Assembly (NCBI RefSeq): GCF_004366795.1
Contig: NZ_SORF01000015.1
Span: 1 to 55,408 of the forward strand
DNA from: Alicyclobacillus sacchari
Lineage (GTDB): Bacteria > Bacillota > Bacilli > Alicyclobacillales > Alicyclobacillaceae
Length of the DNA stretch: 55,408 nucleotides
Direction: 5' to 3'
Position 1 is the first letter of the stretch; each line of letters starts with the position of its first letter. The position numbers and the translations under genes are program-made. The notes under the pieces are model-generated. The model was not told the DNA's origin. It did no database searches and worked only from the letters and a program-made list of their open reading frames with translations. Below, piece after piece: positions 55,307 to 55,408 of this stretch.

Positions 55307-55408
55307 ATGAGCACGCCAGCCAAATACGTGGTGGTCAAGGAACAAATTAAAGAGTGGATCCGCAGTGGGAAGGTAAAGCCGGGGGAGAAGATATACTCGG
55401 AGAACGAG
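55307..55408 (+). CDS. GntR-family transcriptional regulator, N-terminus only (AraR-like)
   Basis: The last 34 codons of the window start MSTPAKYVVVKEQIKEW and continue IRSGKVKPGEKIYSENE. This is the opening helix of a GntR winged helix (the 'I..G...PG..L.SE..L' pattern). The KYxxVKEQIKxWI form is typical of AraR, a GntR-DNA-binding/LacI-sensor hybrid. The effector domain is outside the window. ATG 55304 is an alternative start. Confidence 0.7.
   Translation, partial: MSTPAKYVVVKEQIKEWIRSGKVKPGEKIYSENE

Overview
The window spans the chromosomal replication origin of a spore-forming Bacillota, most likely a member of the Alicyclobacillaceae. The order gyrA-gyrB-recF-yaaA-dnaN-dnaA | oriC | rpmH-rnpA-yidD-yidC-jag-mnmE-mnmG-rsmG-noc-parA-parB is the classic Bacillales origin, here shown inverted. 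Spore genes (yyaC, noc, yyzM), the complete walRKHIJ-htrA-rlmH cluster, moderate G+C and frequent GTG/TTG starts fit an Alicyclobacillus-like genome. The genus assignment is inference. Almost all conserved genes point away from the origin on both arms.

Layout. 1-1.4 kb: leader of an rRNA operon on the minus strand (only the first bases of 16S are inside), a GNAT acetyltransferase and an unlisted 36-residue membrane peptide. 1.4-10.1 kb (minus): gyrase, recF, yaaA, dnaN, dnaA. DnaA boxes lie on both sides of dnaA (8.55-8.65 and 10.09-10.45 kb), a bipartite origin. 10.5-20 kb (plus): ribosome, RNase P, membrane insertion and tRNA modification genes, then the segregation set noc-parA-parB with two parS-like sites inside parB. 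20-26 kb: DUF554, DUF4446, yyaC, a membrane protein, an MscS channel, yyzM and a molybdopterin oxidoreductase. 26-31 kb: ychF, rpsF-ssb-rpsR, a MazG-like protein, rplI, dnaB and an unrecognised arginine-rich membrane protein standing where purA often lies. 31.4-38.7 kb: the WalRK cell-wall regulon operon with walH, walI, walJ, htrA and rlmH.

38.7-55.4 kb is accessory and variable. It holds decayed remnants (the tail of a MATE exporter, a short ORF with a strong ribosome binding site, and a frameshifted uracil-DNA glycosylase tail). It also holds a glutamine-rich coiled-coil protein, an amino acid permease, a LysR regulator divergent from a TDT-family exporter, two short-chain dehydrogenases, a membrane J-domain protein with a zinc ribbon, and an HlyD/DHA2 efflux pair whose pump has a long acidic tail. 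An orphan KinB-like histidine kinase, a nitroreductase, an MFS transporter, tex and the start of a GntR/AraR-like regulator complete it.

I found no CRISPR array, insertion sequence, prophage or tRNA gene, and no clearly new multi-gene system. The most interesting unexplained items are small or unrecognised proteins (1271-1381, 25890-26009, 30933-31391, 39642-39986, 44687-45424), the parS/Noc-site candidates, and the AraR-like half-operator at the right edge.
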